Shown: one piece after another, positions 47,814 through 60,440 of the stretch
Layout of the letters: every line of letters starts with the position of its first letter
Numbering within the stretch: the stretch's first letter is position 1
From: Artocarpus heterophyllus
Lineage: Eukaryota > Streptophyta > Magnoliopsida > Rosales > Moraceae
DNA: 64,000 bases
Reading direction: 5' to 3'
Assembly (NCBI GenBank): GCA_025403435.1
Contig: CM046347.1
Location: 24,564,597 to 24,628,596 of the forward strand
Program-made: the position numbers and the translations under genes
The notes under the pieces: model-generated
Seen by the model: the letters and a program-made list of their open reading frames with translations, nothing else
The model's database searches: none
Told to the model about the DNA's origin: nothing

Positions 47814-49736
47814 TATTAGACATGATACCCTAAGGAGTAAAATGGTATAATTTGTTTTTGAAGACATTTTATCAATAAAGAGTTTATATATTATTCATAT
47901 ATCAAATGTTGTCCTCTTTATACTCATTTCTGTTAAATATATAATAAGCAAACAAAAGTCTGAGACAATCGGTCTAAACCTTTAAGAATTGTGTATATAA
48001 TGGATAGATTATACAGAAGACATGAATGTTAAAGGTGATGGTCTAAATCCAAAGAATAAGGTTGGGCACTTTATTCATGCTAAGATTGTTATGTTGTCTA
48101 TATTCCTAACAGGAGATGGCTTCTTCTAGTCATCGAAGTGGGACTTCACGAGTTGAAACATTGGTGCATTGTCATAGGTCACGATGTATTAGATCAGGAC
48201 ATAAATTTGAATTGATTTGGATTAATAATTCTATTTATGCAAATCAATTCACTTTAGACAATCATATGTGTTGTGTCTTAATCCTGAAATGACTTATGGG
48301 CTCGTTATCTTAACTTATGTCTTTTGATGTATCAAAGGGTGGCATCCTGACTTTATGATGGTGTGTATGCCGTTACGTTGGAGACATGACTCTTGATTGC
48401 ATGGACTTGTTATTCATAGATATGGAATCCATAGCTATTTTTGTAGAGTTAATGATATTCGCTTATATGCGTTATCCTATAATTGGAATAATAAAGTGCT
48501 CAACTATTTGGATACATAGGTGTAACTGAATGGTATACTATCTATAAATAGTTAGTATTCCAAAGGTGTGATAATGGAACGTAAGATAAAAATAATCAAG
48601 AAGGTAAAACAGAATTTATCCTTAAGCCGATTATGAATATCCTATGGGGATATGACACATTATGATATGTCATGGACGGTTAGCTTAATAAAACTTTGTA
48701 ATTTTATATAGTTCGAGAGTGCAGCTCTAAGCTTTTAGTGGAGTAGTGTTAGAGTTGATAATTATAAAATATGTATATAGGATATTGTATTTTATAATTA
48801 TAGGAACTTGAACTGTATATGTCCATCAGGTCCACTTTGTTACCTCATAATAAATCCTACAATGATATGGCATGTTTTTCCTACATATTGGTGACTTATG
48901 TTAAATTATTATATTGGCTAAAATTTGATAAGATTAGATTTAATAATTCATGTAAGTTTATTGGTTGTAAATTAATTCAAGATAAACATGTTAAATTATC
49001 TGGATAATATTTTATTTTCTATGAGATTATCTAGATATGACTATTTTGATTAGATAACTTTTCTATTAAGTTATTTAGATTAAAATTGAGGCTCTATCTA
49101 AGAATCTTGGGCGAAAAATAAGATATTCTCAAGGATCAAATTATCGCAAGCTCGATAGGCCGATGCATTAGTCCAGCCTGCCGATGGAGTAAGTTCGGTA
49201 GGCCGATGGGAAAGTTCGGTCTGTCAATTGTGCGATATTTTGTATACACATTTTAGACATGTTTTTCACCAAAAGTTGATGCAAATTCGAATTTTGAGGC
49301 CTTATTTGATAGGAATTAATCCCATATTCGACCACTATAAATAGGGGGTGAGCTTGCTCAGCTATTTAGATCAATGGAGAAGCATAGAGTGAGTACTTTA
49401 GTTTAAGAAACTCTAAAACTCCTTGAGAGTTGTTGTTTAACATCATAAACTTTAGTTCAAGGCCTTCTCGAGTGGTTGGAAGGAGAGTCACTAGAGGAAG
49501 AGCTGTATGACATGTGAACACCCACACTCCGATCGTGGATAGAGAATAGCAAAGAAGACCAGTTGGTTGAGCCTCTTCTGGAACGCTCTTCTCTACACGG
49601 ATTCAAGCCTACTTCGATATACAAAAGGTTAGTAAGATCTATCATTAATTATGAATATAGTATGTCTAACATGTGTTTTAGAAAATACTCTGTTTGAAAT
49701 TATTTAAAATTTCACTACATACTTGTTTTTCCAACA
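47814..49736 (+). mobile_element. Solo Ty1/copia-type LTR F (1923 bp)
   Basis: Starts TATTAGACATGATACCC (TG mutated to TA) and ends TTTTTCCAACA. Flanks GCAAC (47809-47813) and GCAAT (49737-49741) are a duplication with one transition. TATAAATA at 49336-49343, quasi-palindromic units near 49150, 49171, 49193 and 49214. With LTR G it forms a subgroup distinct from A-E. Confidence 0.88.
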
Positions 49737-49741
49737 GCAAT

Positions 49742-50280
49742 GTCGTTCATAGATTATGAGATGTTCACTATTGGAGAGAGTCGTTGTTGCGATCTATAGG
49801 GGTGCCGATGAAGCTCGTTGTGATTTAACCTTGCTGCTCATGCTGGTGTTCGCTAGAGTTCTTCTTCTCTTTTTTCTCTCCCTTCTCCTTTATCTCAAAA
49901 TGAGATTGATGAGAAATGGATAAGATTGACGCCTATGGAAGTAATATGTATCTTATCTAATATGGTTTGGTAGATTATATTTAGGATTTATGATTTTAAT
50001 CATTGCTAAGATCAACAAATGGTTATGTACTATAGATATTATGATTTTTAAGTTTTTTTTTTTTTGGTTGTATTTTGTTGAGATTTGGTCTTACTTTAGA
50101 TTTATTTGAGATCTAGATTATGTTTGAAATTCTTTCTTCAATTGTTTTTTGTTTCTTGGCAATTTGTTGCTTCTGTTTCTTTATGGAACTTGTGTATAGT
50201 GTCATTAGAGAGTAATTTTGATAATATCATTTTTCTCTCTTTAAATTTTGGTTTAATTTTATAACCTAACAAATTATGAA
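49742..50280. other. Intergenic stretch, no gene seen
   Basis: AT-rich with a CT patch near 49860-49890. No coding or RNA gene recognised. Confidence 0.4.
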
Positions 50281-50850
50281 ATGTAATCTACCAGATTCCT
50301 TTATGGCATTTGGTACATTATAATCAGTTCAACGACCCATGTTGGCGACCTGAAAGGGAAAATCTAGTCGATTATGGAAAATAATTTATCAAATTCAACT
50401 TTGTTATTTGGTAGATTCCTCTCTGGAGTCTCGTACTAGCGACAGAAAATGATTGGTATTTTTACTTAAAATAACCAAAAAAAAAAAAGATAATCTAACA
50501 TGCTCTAGCATCTGCTAGATTCCACTCCAATGGCCCATACCGATAACAAAAAATGGTTGGTATTTTTTGTTAAAAATTAAGAAGAAAATATGATAATCTA
50601 CTAGATTTCGCACCTGTATCTACCAAATTACACTTTGTCTGCCTTTGTTGGTAACCAGAAACTATTGTCATTTGTTTCATTAAAAATAAAAAATAAATAA
50701 TTTAGTAGATTTTTTTACCGATATCTGCCAGATTTTATTTCAGTAGCCCATGCGAGTTACCGAAGGCAGTTGATAATTTTTTGTTCAAAATAAAAAATAA
50801 TTCACTAGATTTCACATTGACATCTAGTAGATTATCTTTTTGAGTAGCAA
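50281..50850. repeat. Degenerate 100-108 bp tandem repeat, 5-6 copies
   Basis: The anchor TAATCTACTAGATT-like sequence recurs at 50281, 50381, 50489, 50592, 50697 and 50798 (periods 100, 108, 103, 105, 101). Each unit also carries a second AGATT/CTGCCAGATT block, a GCCCATAC/GTTGGTAACC block and a GTTGGTATTTTTTGTT block in the same order. Copies are diverged, so the array is old. Confidence 0.75.
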
Positions 50851-51930
50851 GATCAATTTGGATATCACACAAACTACGACCCTAAAGTAGTCTTTTAGAA
50901 AGGGGTGGTTTAGAAAGACCCAATGATTAAGGATAGTCTTAAAAAAGTGCTTCTTTAGACAAGTAGCTTTGAAAATTCTTTATTATTCAGCAACGGATGT
51001 ACCATGTCATGTTGTTTAAGTGGTACACCCGTTCAGCAAAAATATAACATTTGGTTCGTTTATATATGTCAGCATTTGGAATTATATTTCTCTTTGCTTA
51101 TATGTGTTGTATTAATTGTTGAGTCATATTCCCCATAATTATACCTAAATCTCATATATTAATCTTTAAGTTTTTACTAATTTAATTTTAAATTTTAACC
51201 TGTTATTTTATACATTTCCTTTAGTTGGTTATTTTATTTTACTTAGTTGTTGTGGAATATTATTTACTTGGGTGATTCTTGTTGAGAATTAGATGTCCTA
51301 ATTTTATCGAGTGTAAAATATATGAAACAAAAAATAAACAAGAACACTTTCAAAATTTATAGTGGTCCACCTTTAATGTGAGAGCTATGTCTATTTTCAA
51401 CTATTGCAGAGATTCACTATAATGATGAAAAAGTTTATAAGAGAAAAATTGTACATCCTCTCTCTAGATTTCTCTTTATATATGTGTGTGTGTGTGTGTG
51501 TTTTTTTTAGTTAAACAAAAAAACCCTAGTATGTCCTATTTCTAGGTTTGTAAGAAAGAGAACAAAAAATCCCAAAAATACTTTTATGTGTCCTAGCCAA
51601 ACATTGCATAGCCACGCCTTTTGAGCTAGCATTGCAACTCGAATTTGTTCTGCTTTGGATGTTTCATTCCCTATGATCTTTTGTATAAGGTGATAATTCA
51701 TCAGGGTATATATTAGGCACCAAACTTCTTAACAATTCTTTTGTACAACACTTTGCCATTTTTTTACCAAGAGCTAATATTTATTTTATGTGAACTTGAA
51801 TCATCAAAAGGAAAATAAATACAATCCAAATGAACAAAGTCAAAAATTATAATAAATGCGGGGTAAGAATGAGTAAATTATAGCATAATCTTTTAAAATT
51901 GGTACAAAATAGCACAGGTGCACCTATTTA
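50851..51930. other. Intergenic stretch, no gene seen
   Basis: AT-rich, with a (TG)n microsatellite at 51483-51501. No coding or RNA gene is recognised. Confidence 0.4.
51483..51501. repeat. (TG)n microsatellite
   Basis: About nine TG units followed by a T run. Confidence 0.9.
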
Positions 51931-51934
51931 CACC

Positions 51935-52530
51935 CCATATTCTACTTGCCTCTGGCTGAGGCGTGTTCTCTGCTACAACTTCCTTGAGCATGTTCCCCAA
52001 GAATTAAGGCTCCTTCATCAATCTTGTCAAGGTCATCTCTGGCCTATTTAGATTTTAGGTGGCCTTGAACGACATGAAATCCTTTGACAAGTTCTCAAAG
52101 ACCATCTCGACCTGAATATCTGGATCAATGTCCGCTCCATTTTTTTGAGCTTTAGCTAAATAGCTCATGACCTCCTGCATGTGCTCCTTGACTGGAGTTC
52201 TTGGCTTTTGCTTACAATTTATGAGCTTGCTCATAGCTAGTCTGTATGGCTTAACAAGCAAACATCTCCTGAAGGTTGACCATCATGGCTGCAACAGTCA
52301 AGAACTCATCACACTGCTTTTGTAGAACGTTGGTCATGCTCGCTAACATGTAGCACCAAGAAATCCCATTGGAATCATGCTAGAGGGTGTAAGCCTAATG
52401 CTCCTCAAGAGTAGCATATTCCTGTGGTTCGAATGGGCAAGGTTCATCTAGCACGAACTTCTGTTTTTTTTACAAAACATGACTATTAATAGATTCCTTT
52501 TCCTGACATTAAAGTTCTCCCTGGGGAGGG
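51935..52530 (-). pseudogene. copia Gag remnant, minus strand
   Basis: The minus-strand frame 52261-52055 contains KLINCKQKPRTPVKEHMQEV and NGADIDPDIQVEMVFENLSK, matching the Gag of element C/E (NGADIDAET, MVFENLSKEF). Upstream, frame-broken pieces such as DEPCPFEP (52440) match its N-terminal half. Downstream, EMTLTRLMKE (about 52010) matches DMTLTELMKQ. Protease and beyond are not seen. It carries Gln codons where element C/E has amber stops (DIQVEM versus T-stop-M), helping to infer the original codon there. Confidence 0.75.
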
Positions 52531-55350
52531 TGTGTTTATTAAGTATCATGTTCGATGAATTCAACATTTTGACTATAATAAACCAATATATTTCATGTAT
52601 CAATAATAAGCAAGCATACAATTTAGTTATAAAACATATAATAACATAAATATATCAATGTGAAAAATCATGAGAAAACACATTAATTACAACGATAATT
52701 CCTAGCCCTATTCATGTCAGCTACCTCGGGGCAATCATGTTAGACATGGTGCCCTAAGGAGTAAAATGTTATAATATGTTTTTGGAGGCATTTTATCAAT
52801 GAAGATTTTATTTATTATTCATATACTAAATGTTACCCTCTTTATGTTCATTTTTGTTAAATGTATGATAAGCAAACAAAAGTCTGAGATTGTCGGTCTA
52901 AACCTTTAAGAATTTTGAATATGATGGACAAATTATGCAGAAGACATGAATATTAAAGGGGATGGTCTCATAAGATCTGCAATCGAGGAAATAAAGTTAG
53001 GCACTTCATTCATGCTAAGATTGTTATGTTGTCTACATCTTTAACAGGAGATGGCTTGTCTTGGTCATCGAAGTGGGAGTCCGCGAGTAGAAACACTAGT
53101 GCATTGTCATAAGTGACGATGTATTGCATCAAGATATAAAGGTTGAATTGATTTGGTTAATAATTCCCTTTGTGCAAATCAATTCACTTTAGACAATCAT
53201 ATGTGTTGTGTCTTAATCCTGAAATGACCAATGGGCTCATATTCTTGACTTATATCTTTTGATGTACAAAGGGTGACATCTTGACTTAATGATGGTACGT
53301 ATACCGGTATGTTGGAGACATGACTCTTGATTCGTATAGACTCATTATTCATAGATATGGGAACCATAACTCTTTTGTAGAGTTAATGATATTCTCTAAT
53401 ATGCATTGTCCTGTAATTGAAGGACTAGAGCGCTTAACCATTTGGATACATAGATGTAATAGAATAGAATATTGTCTTATGAATAGTAAGTATTCCAATG
53501 GTGTGATAATGGAATGTAAGATAAAAATAATCATGAAGATGAAACAGAATTTATCCTTAAGCCAATTATGAATATCTTATGGGGATGTAACATATTACAA
53601 TATGTCATAGATGGTTAACTTATTAAAGCATCATAATTTATAAAGTTCAAGAATGCAGCTCTAAGCTTTTAGTGGAGTAGCGTTAGAGTTGATAATTATA
53701 AAATATGTGTCTGGGTTATTGTATTTTATAATTATAGGAGCTTACACTATATATGTCCATCAGGTTTCCTTTGCTAGCTTATTATAAATCCTGTAACGAT
53801 ATGGCATGTTTTTTCCTACATATTGGTGACTTATGTTAAAATATTAAATTGGCTAAAATTTTATAAGATTAGATTTAATAATTCATGCAAGTTTATTAGT
53901 TGAATTAATTTTGTAAATAGATTCAAGATAAACATGTTGAATTATTTGGATAATATTTTATTTTCAATGAGATTATCCAGATTTAACTGTTTTGATCAGA
54001 TAACTTTTTTATTGGGCTATTTAAATTAAAACTAAGACTCTATCTAAGATTCTCAGGTGGAAAATAAGATATTTTTAGAGATCAAAATTATCGTAAGTTT
54101 GGCAGGCTGATGGGAAACGTTGGCCTGCCAATGGAGTAAGTTCAGCATGCCGATCTCCCAAATCGGCTTGCCAATCGTGCGATAATCTGTATACACATTT
54201 TTGATGCATTTTTCATAAGAAGTAGATCCAAACTCGAATTCTGAGGCCTAATCAGGTAAGATTTAACCCCAAATTCGAACACTTTAAATAGGGGGTGAGT
54301 TTTTTCAATTATTTAGATCATTTGAGAAGCATAGAGTAAGTACTCCAGTTTGAGAAACTCTAAAACTCCCTGATAACTATTGTTTAACATCAAGAACCTT
54401 AGTTCTATGTATTCTTAAACGGTTGGAAGGAGAGTCACTGAAGAAAAAGCTGTACAATATGTGACCACCATACTCTGATCATGGATAGAAAATAGCAAAG
54501 AAGACTAGTTGGTTGAGGCTCTTCTAGCACGTTCTTCTCTTCACAGATTCCTACTACTTTTGGTTAACAAAAGAGGTTAATAAGATCTGTCATTAATTTA
54601 TGTATTTAGCATATCGAACTTGTGTTTTGAAAAATACTTTGATTTAAAATTTTTAAAATTTTGCTGTGTACCATTTTTCCAACAAGTCAGACACAAACTA
54701 GCCTGGAACATGGATCCCATCGGATTAGTATATACCAACTAACTACCGCTTTATTTGGTCACTAATTTAATTAACAAAACTCCTCAAGGAGTTTAATAAA
54801 TAAATTCATCTTAAGTGTATAACCATTGTGTATATCTTATGAACCATGACCCATAAATTGCCACCTTAGGGCGTACAACCATGAATCATACAAACAGACA
54901 TTTTTCCTAAGAAGTCGAATATAGTATACCACTGGTGGTGAACAACTTTTATCAAGGTTGGCATCACCTAGTTTCACATATGGACTAACAATGGAGACTG
55001 TGGGTCCTAATTAAGAACCCTCTCCCAATCAATATCTTAAAAACAACAAGATTTATATAACAACATGCATGAACAATTTTCTGAGTGACACTTCCAATTC
55101 TACATGATTTGTTATCAAACATGTGGCAAATCATATCATAAAGCATACAAGCATAGCACGATAGCATGGCAAAAGCAATATGTACATATGGTCATAATAT
55201 TATGGTCTTACCCTAGAGCAAGAAAATAAAAGATTACAAAAATAAACCAAAACATATAGCGGTCTTCATTCTTGCATCTTGTACTTGCATCCGTCTTCAT
55301 ATGGTTTAATTTTCTGAATTAACCTTTCCAATAAAATTCCCATAATTTTA
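52531..55350 (-). mobile_element. copia leader remnant, minus strand, split by LTR G
   Basis: Upstream (minus strand) of the Gag remnant. The part after LTR G (54690-55350) resembles the leader of element C/E in reverse complement, for example GGTTGTACGCCCTAAGGTGG near 54885 and the TTTTATTTTCTTGCTCTAGGGT block near 55220. It suggests a minus-strand copia element whose LTR would lie beyond 55400 but is not recognisable. Confidence 0.5.
52738..54684 (+). mobile_element. Solo Ty1/copia-type LTR G (1947 bp)
   Basis: Starts TGTTAGACATGGTGCCC and ends TTTTTCCAACA. Flanks AATCA (52733-52737) and AGTCA (54685-54689) match with one transition. The TATA box is decayed to TTTAAATAG (near 54284). Quasi-palindromic units near 54097, 54119, 54140 and 54161 are the most decayed set, but spacing is kept. 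Inserted in an older copia leader. Confidence 0.88.
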
Positions 55351-55952
55351 TTAAGGCTTTCATACATTCGAATTTGACCACCAATAGGTCAAATTAATTT
55401 TCAAAATCTCAAATAATTTTATTCATAATTTTTCTCCAATCAAAAAAATAAATTAAAATTATTTAAATAATAATAACAAAATAATTTTCCTTTATTTATA
55501 ATTATTATTCATTATTATTATTACTATTATTAATATATACAATAATATATCATAATATTATACAAAATAATATACATTACATCATTTATTGTGTATATAT
55601 ATAGATATAATATATCTACACGGTTTCGTTAATGCAAACCCAAGAAATTTCTTACCCGTGTCGTCACTCTTATTGTGGGCAGCCTGCCTCTACAACGCCC
55701 ATAACAGGCGCTGCTTTGTTGTAAGTTCCATGGCCATATAGGCCATAGGAAGATACACAGGGGGGATTTGTTGATCCCTTCCATGCAATTCAAGCAAAAA
55801 AAAAAAAAAAAAACGAATCAAACAATCCAAACCAATGACCAACCAATAGAGTTACGGAGTGATCATCAAAATTGTAATCGGGGCCGGAACGAAGTTTAGG
55901 ACATGTCACGAGGTTGGTTTTTATATCTATTTTCATACAGAATTCTTACTAT
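55351..55952. other. AT-rich stretch, no gene seen
   Basis: ATTATT-rich 55440-55620, then a GC-richer patch (55660-55760) with GCAGCCTGCC and an 18-A run near 55797-55813. Could be the far end of the minus-strand copia remnant; no LTR boundary recognised. Confidence 0.4.
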
Positions 55953-56285
55953 TGTTATGAATAAATTAGTTTATTAGTGTAGATGTTCATATTCCCAACA
56001 CCCTTATGAATTGCATTATCTCTTTTTTAATTATCATTGATAATTGGTACTCCATAACCTTCATATAAGCTCCCAATAGACACTCAATTAGTAGTATTTT
56101 ATTGTTGCAACTCATGGCTTTTAGCCTCTCCCGTTTTATGATTCTTAGCCTATATATATGGCCTTTGAGAGCTTGCATTTGTACATAATATGAGATGATG
56201 AAAAATAAGATTGTTTCTCTCTATTTCTCTTGTGTCTCTCTATTTTATACTTTCCAATTTACATTTTTGCATTTGTTTTATAACA
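55953..56285 (+). mobile_element. Probable short copia LTR (333 bp)
   Basis: Starts TGTTATGAATAAATTAG and ends TTTTATAACA, followed at once by TATTATTAGCATGAG, a decayed form of the TTATCAGCACGAG leader start seen in some plant copia elements. A TATATATATGG box lies at 56151-56161, with CT-rich sequence after it. No matching 3' LTR found. Confidence 0.5.
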
Positions 56286-59200
56286 TATTATTAGCATGAG
56301 TCTCTAACCATTTTTGTTGTAAGAAAAGTTTAAAGGTTTTACAAGACTCAAGAATTTCTTTACACTAACTTCAGTGTGTGGATTTTGTAGCATTGTATCT
56401 TATGATGAAGGAATATTGGCATATTAGTAAGGTTAATTTTCATCAGTCTCTTTTGAGTTTTCAAATCTTTGTTTTGATTCCTCTTTATATCATACTAACA
56501 TTTTTGTCATACTATATGGTTCTTTTTGTGGTACACGTAATTGCAATATCATAAGTTGCATATTAGTAAGGTTAATGACTTTTTCTTAAATTGCATTTAT
56601 ATGAATCTTGTGCTTTTATATATGTTTAAGTATATAATTTTTATCAATATAGTTTACAGTAAAAAGAGAAGTAATATAATAGTAATTGTTGGCAATATTA
56701 TTGAAAACAACTATGATATATAGTGTATTCGTTACCAAAGATTTAAAATTAGATCTTTCATTTGGTTTGATGGATATTTCATTGCTAAAATAAAACTCAT
56801 GATGAAGTTATTTACATGCATGATATTATATTTGGTTTAGTTTCAAAATTTATTGGTTAACATTATATTTTATAATGTATGTGTTCTTTAAAATATAGGT
56901 ATTTCTTCCATATATGTAAGTATGTATACTTATGTCTTGCGTAGCTTTTAAATTATATCATGATTTAGTTAGCCATTATTTTTATATTGGTTTTATCAAT
57001 ACTAATATGTCATTATTAGTTAGGGGTAATCAATTTACATAAATTTATAATTATTATTTTTAGATGGTTGTTGATATTCTTTGATGACATGAATACACTA
57101 TATTGGCATATGCTTTCGATCCCATAATTTATTAAGAGCTATTAATATTTTTTTAATTTGTTGTTTGGCTTTACATATTTCATGATGTAAATGTTGATAA
57201 TATTACAATTATGATAGTAATAATGATGAAATCATGGAAAATAAAATGGCGATCAATTTTTTCTAATTATTTCTACATATTCCCTAAAATGAACATTGCA
57301 AATTTGTGATGGCTAAGGTACTTTTTTAAGATTCCTCAACGTCCTTACTATTAATGAAAATAATAAAATAAGCATTGGAAGCATAAAATTATGAGGATAT
57401 TAAAAATTTGTGATATTAAATTTGCACGAATAATTAAAAAAAAAAAAGTTCTTGACAAGTAACGTAGAAAGGCTTTGGTATGTACTTGTTATATGTCTAA
57501 ATATAAATACCAAGCCTAAATCAAGAGAGAAATTTTGTCATCATTAGTTTATTATAAGAATATTATGACATATGATAATGCTGTAGTGGTTCCTCCACGA
57601 AGGACATACCTATTGAACATTCAAAGTATAAATGTGATCTTATAAACCTAAATGGAACAAAAGCTAAAAACCATTGAGCTATTGATTGTCTCCTCTTTAT
57701 TTTATTCAAGTTTATTTAACCAAGTACACTGTGATATTATCACACAAAACATCCCTAAAGTTTGAAAAGTCACATATAACCGCTAGAAGTGGAAAAGTCA
57801 CAAGAAAAAAAATTAAAAGGCTTGTGATGCAAAAAAAAAAAATTGCATAGCCTAGTTAAGTAATTGATTATGATATTTAATTTGTTGAGTATACGAATTA
57901 AATGTTTGTTATTGATGATGTAAATTCCCATAATATTGTCATTATTTTGATGAAAAGGAAAAATAATTATAGTAGCTATGAAGGATATGAGCTATCTTTA
58001 CATTCTGTTTGGTTTTATGCACAGAAAGACATACATGAGGGTACATGTACTACTTATATGGATATATTAGAAACTTATTTCCACTTTCTCTTCCAAGTTA
58101 TAATGAGACAATTATAAAAATTGTTATAACAAACTAGAAGTTTGATAATCCAAAAGGCATATTGGGTATGAACATACATATTTTGAAAATCCCTACATGT
58201 AATATCATTTGGAAAAATATTCCCACCATCAGGGGGAGGAATTTATAGATCCTCACACAGATTGATTGATTGAGCATTGTAATGCAGTACAAAATTGTTA
58301 ATTAATATGATAAAGAAAGTGACAAAATCACTTCTCCAACTGCTAATCTAATAGCTTGGATTGAGGTCTCTAAATGATAATTTATTAACTTGTGAGTTTA
58401 AATAATGCCTGAAACATTGAAGACTTTTCTAGTCTAATGTACCACACTTCTTGGAAGAGAAAGAAACTTGTAAATATATTGGTATTATGAAGAGACCATA
58501 TTTTTAAAGAGGAAATAGTCGTAAAAGGTTATTGACATGACAATTTAATATATTTGCTAAAGATCAAACTTCTTGAAGTTGTTGAGCTTCTGAACTAGTT
58601 TAAAAGATATACTTGAAATTTAGAAATAGTGAATAATAGAGAGAGATCTCAACAAGTCATATCAATAAAAAAGTAAAGTTAAATTATAAAAAAAGTTGTT
58701 GTCGACAATTACAAAAAGCATGAATTATTAGTATATTGAAAAGAAAAAGAGGATCTTGAAAAATATTTGGAATCCACCGAAAGTAATAGACTTTAAAAAA
58801 AAGCTCTATAAGTAAAAGACCCAAAGTCCAGGCAAGTATATATGATGATGCAAAGTATTGTGGACAATCCAAAAAATTTTAAATATTAAAGCCAGTGGAG
58901 TGGAAATGAATATTCATATGATATAGTGCATATGAAAATATATGAGGCTATAGGTTAAATTATGAATTATAATAAGTTTTTGTAGAAAACTTATAAAGAA
59001 TATGAGTAATGGTACTCATATACGATGGATATGCAATTATATTTTGATAGCCTGGTAATATATATAAATAAGTTCTTAGGCGTCTGAAAAACATGTTGCA
59101 ACAATCTATTAATATTTATGAAAAGTCCTAAAGGAGCTTCAAAGGCCTAAAAGATATAAGTTGAAATTGCATCCTTAAAAGGTCACAAAGATCTTTGTGT

Positions 59201-59860
59201 AGAAGGATACAATTCATATATGAATCATGCCACTATGTTTTTATGACATAAGGAATCGAAGTGCTAACAAATTAATATCTCCATTGCTTTATAATAAACT
59301 CAAACATTCTAGATTTGTATTTGTTTTTACAAACTCCTAAAAGAGATTATTAAGAGAAATATAAGAAGACAAATCTCATAGAAGAAAGTTTATTCAGACG
59401 TAAAGATTAAGATTTACTTAAAAGAATGCTTATCCATAATTTCTCTTACATATAAGAAAATTGACCTAAAGAACTTTCAGGAATATTGTGCATTATTTTG
59501 TTATCATTTTATATTTTGAGGATATACCAAAATAATTCCAAGCCTTAAATTTTTGTATAGTGCTTTGTTTACTATCTCAATTATTTAATTTAGTATATTA
59601 AAATATGAGATATTATTTGAATAATTAAGTAGAATGACAAGTATTTGGCTACAAGATGCACAATATTTTATGCTCATTTGGAGATGAGTTTATGTGCAAA
59701 TAATTGTTGCACAGTTGTTCTACTAATTTGGAAATAAATATAGGTAAAGGCTTGCTCATGTATACCCATAAAAATAGTCAATACTTTTATAAAATTCTTT
59801 ATGATAAATGAACTCTTACATGCTATTTGGCCAAGTAGGTTACAACCACGCAGTTGGGTT
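56286..59860 (+). pseudogene. Heavily decayed copia internal region
   Basis: Only scattered peptide echoes survive. FIDPHTD followed by KKVTKS (58240-58330) recalls the linker between integrase and RT of one plant copia group. KGHKDLCVEGYNSYMNHATMFL (59190-59250, with frame breaks around it) recalls its RT. An ATCAGGGGGAGG block is at 58230. Stops and frameshifts are dense throughout. The call rests on weak similarity plus the upstream LTR-like segment. Confidence 0.4.
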
Positions 59861-59967
59861 AAAACTAAGATTGTTGTTTGGCCTATATGCAGTCCAAAGT
59901 CAGTTGAAGCCCTACAGTATTATCTTCTATTCTAATCCTAATCTTATAAGTTGGATCCTTAGTTCTC

Positions 59968-60287
59968 GCCTCCATTCCCCTTATGCTCTCCATGGTAAAG
60001 CTTGAGATCAATTTCCTTTATCTCTCTCAATTGAGTTGGTCCCTAATCTATTGAAGACGAAAGGTATTGATCCCATTTTTCTGATTGCTTCCCCCATTTC
60101 TCTCGTAAAAGCTCATCAGTTATCTCCTTTGGTTCTAACAATCCCTTAGTTGTGATCTCTATTCCCCTTTTTGCTCTCCATGGTAAAGCCTGAGATTGAA
60201 TCTTCCATCATCTCCCTTAGTCGAGTTGGTCCCTTCTCTATTGCAGACGAGAGGTATTGATCCCATTTCACCGATTTCTCCTCTCAT
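59968..60287 (+). repeat. Tandem duplication, ~192-bp period
   Basis: GCTCTCCATGGTAAAGC...GGTATTGATCCCATTT at about 59986-60081 recurs at 60173-60270 with roughly 85% identity by eye. The CT-rich flank before each is also repeated. No coding frame is kept across both copies. Confidence 0.75.
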
Positions 60288-60301
60288 TCCTCTTTGCAAG
60301 T

Positions 60302-60440
60302 GAACACTAAATTCTACCCTAATTGCCAAACACTGGACTCGTCTAGCCCGACACACGAACCTTAAATTCATCCCTTATTCCTTTCTCAATTGAACCCTAA
60401 ATTCTTCCCTAATTGCTTCCCAAAGTCGGCTAGCCCATCA
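60302..60440 (+). repeat. Second short duplication (~90-bp period)
   Basis: GAACACTAAATTCTACCCTAATTGC (60302) recurs as GAACCCTAAATTCTTCCCTAATTGC (60393), each followed by CTAGCCC-type sequence. Part of the same low-complexity, CT-rich block (59940-60560) with no recognised gene. Confidence 0.65.

Noticed and set aside
57902..58117. 71-codon frame as an intact small gene
   Set aside because: It lies in decayed copia DNA; no conserved motif was seen and neighbouring frames hold copia echoes.
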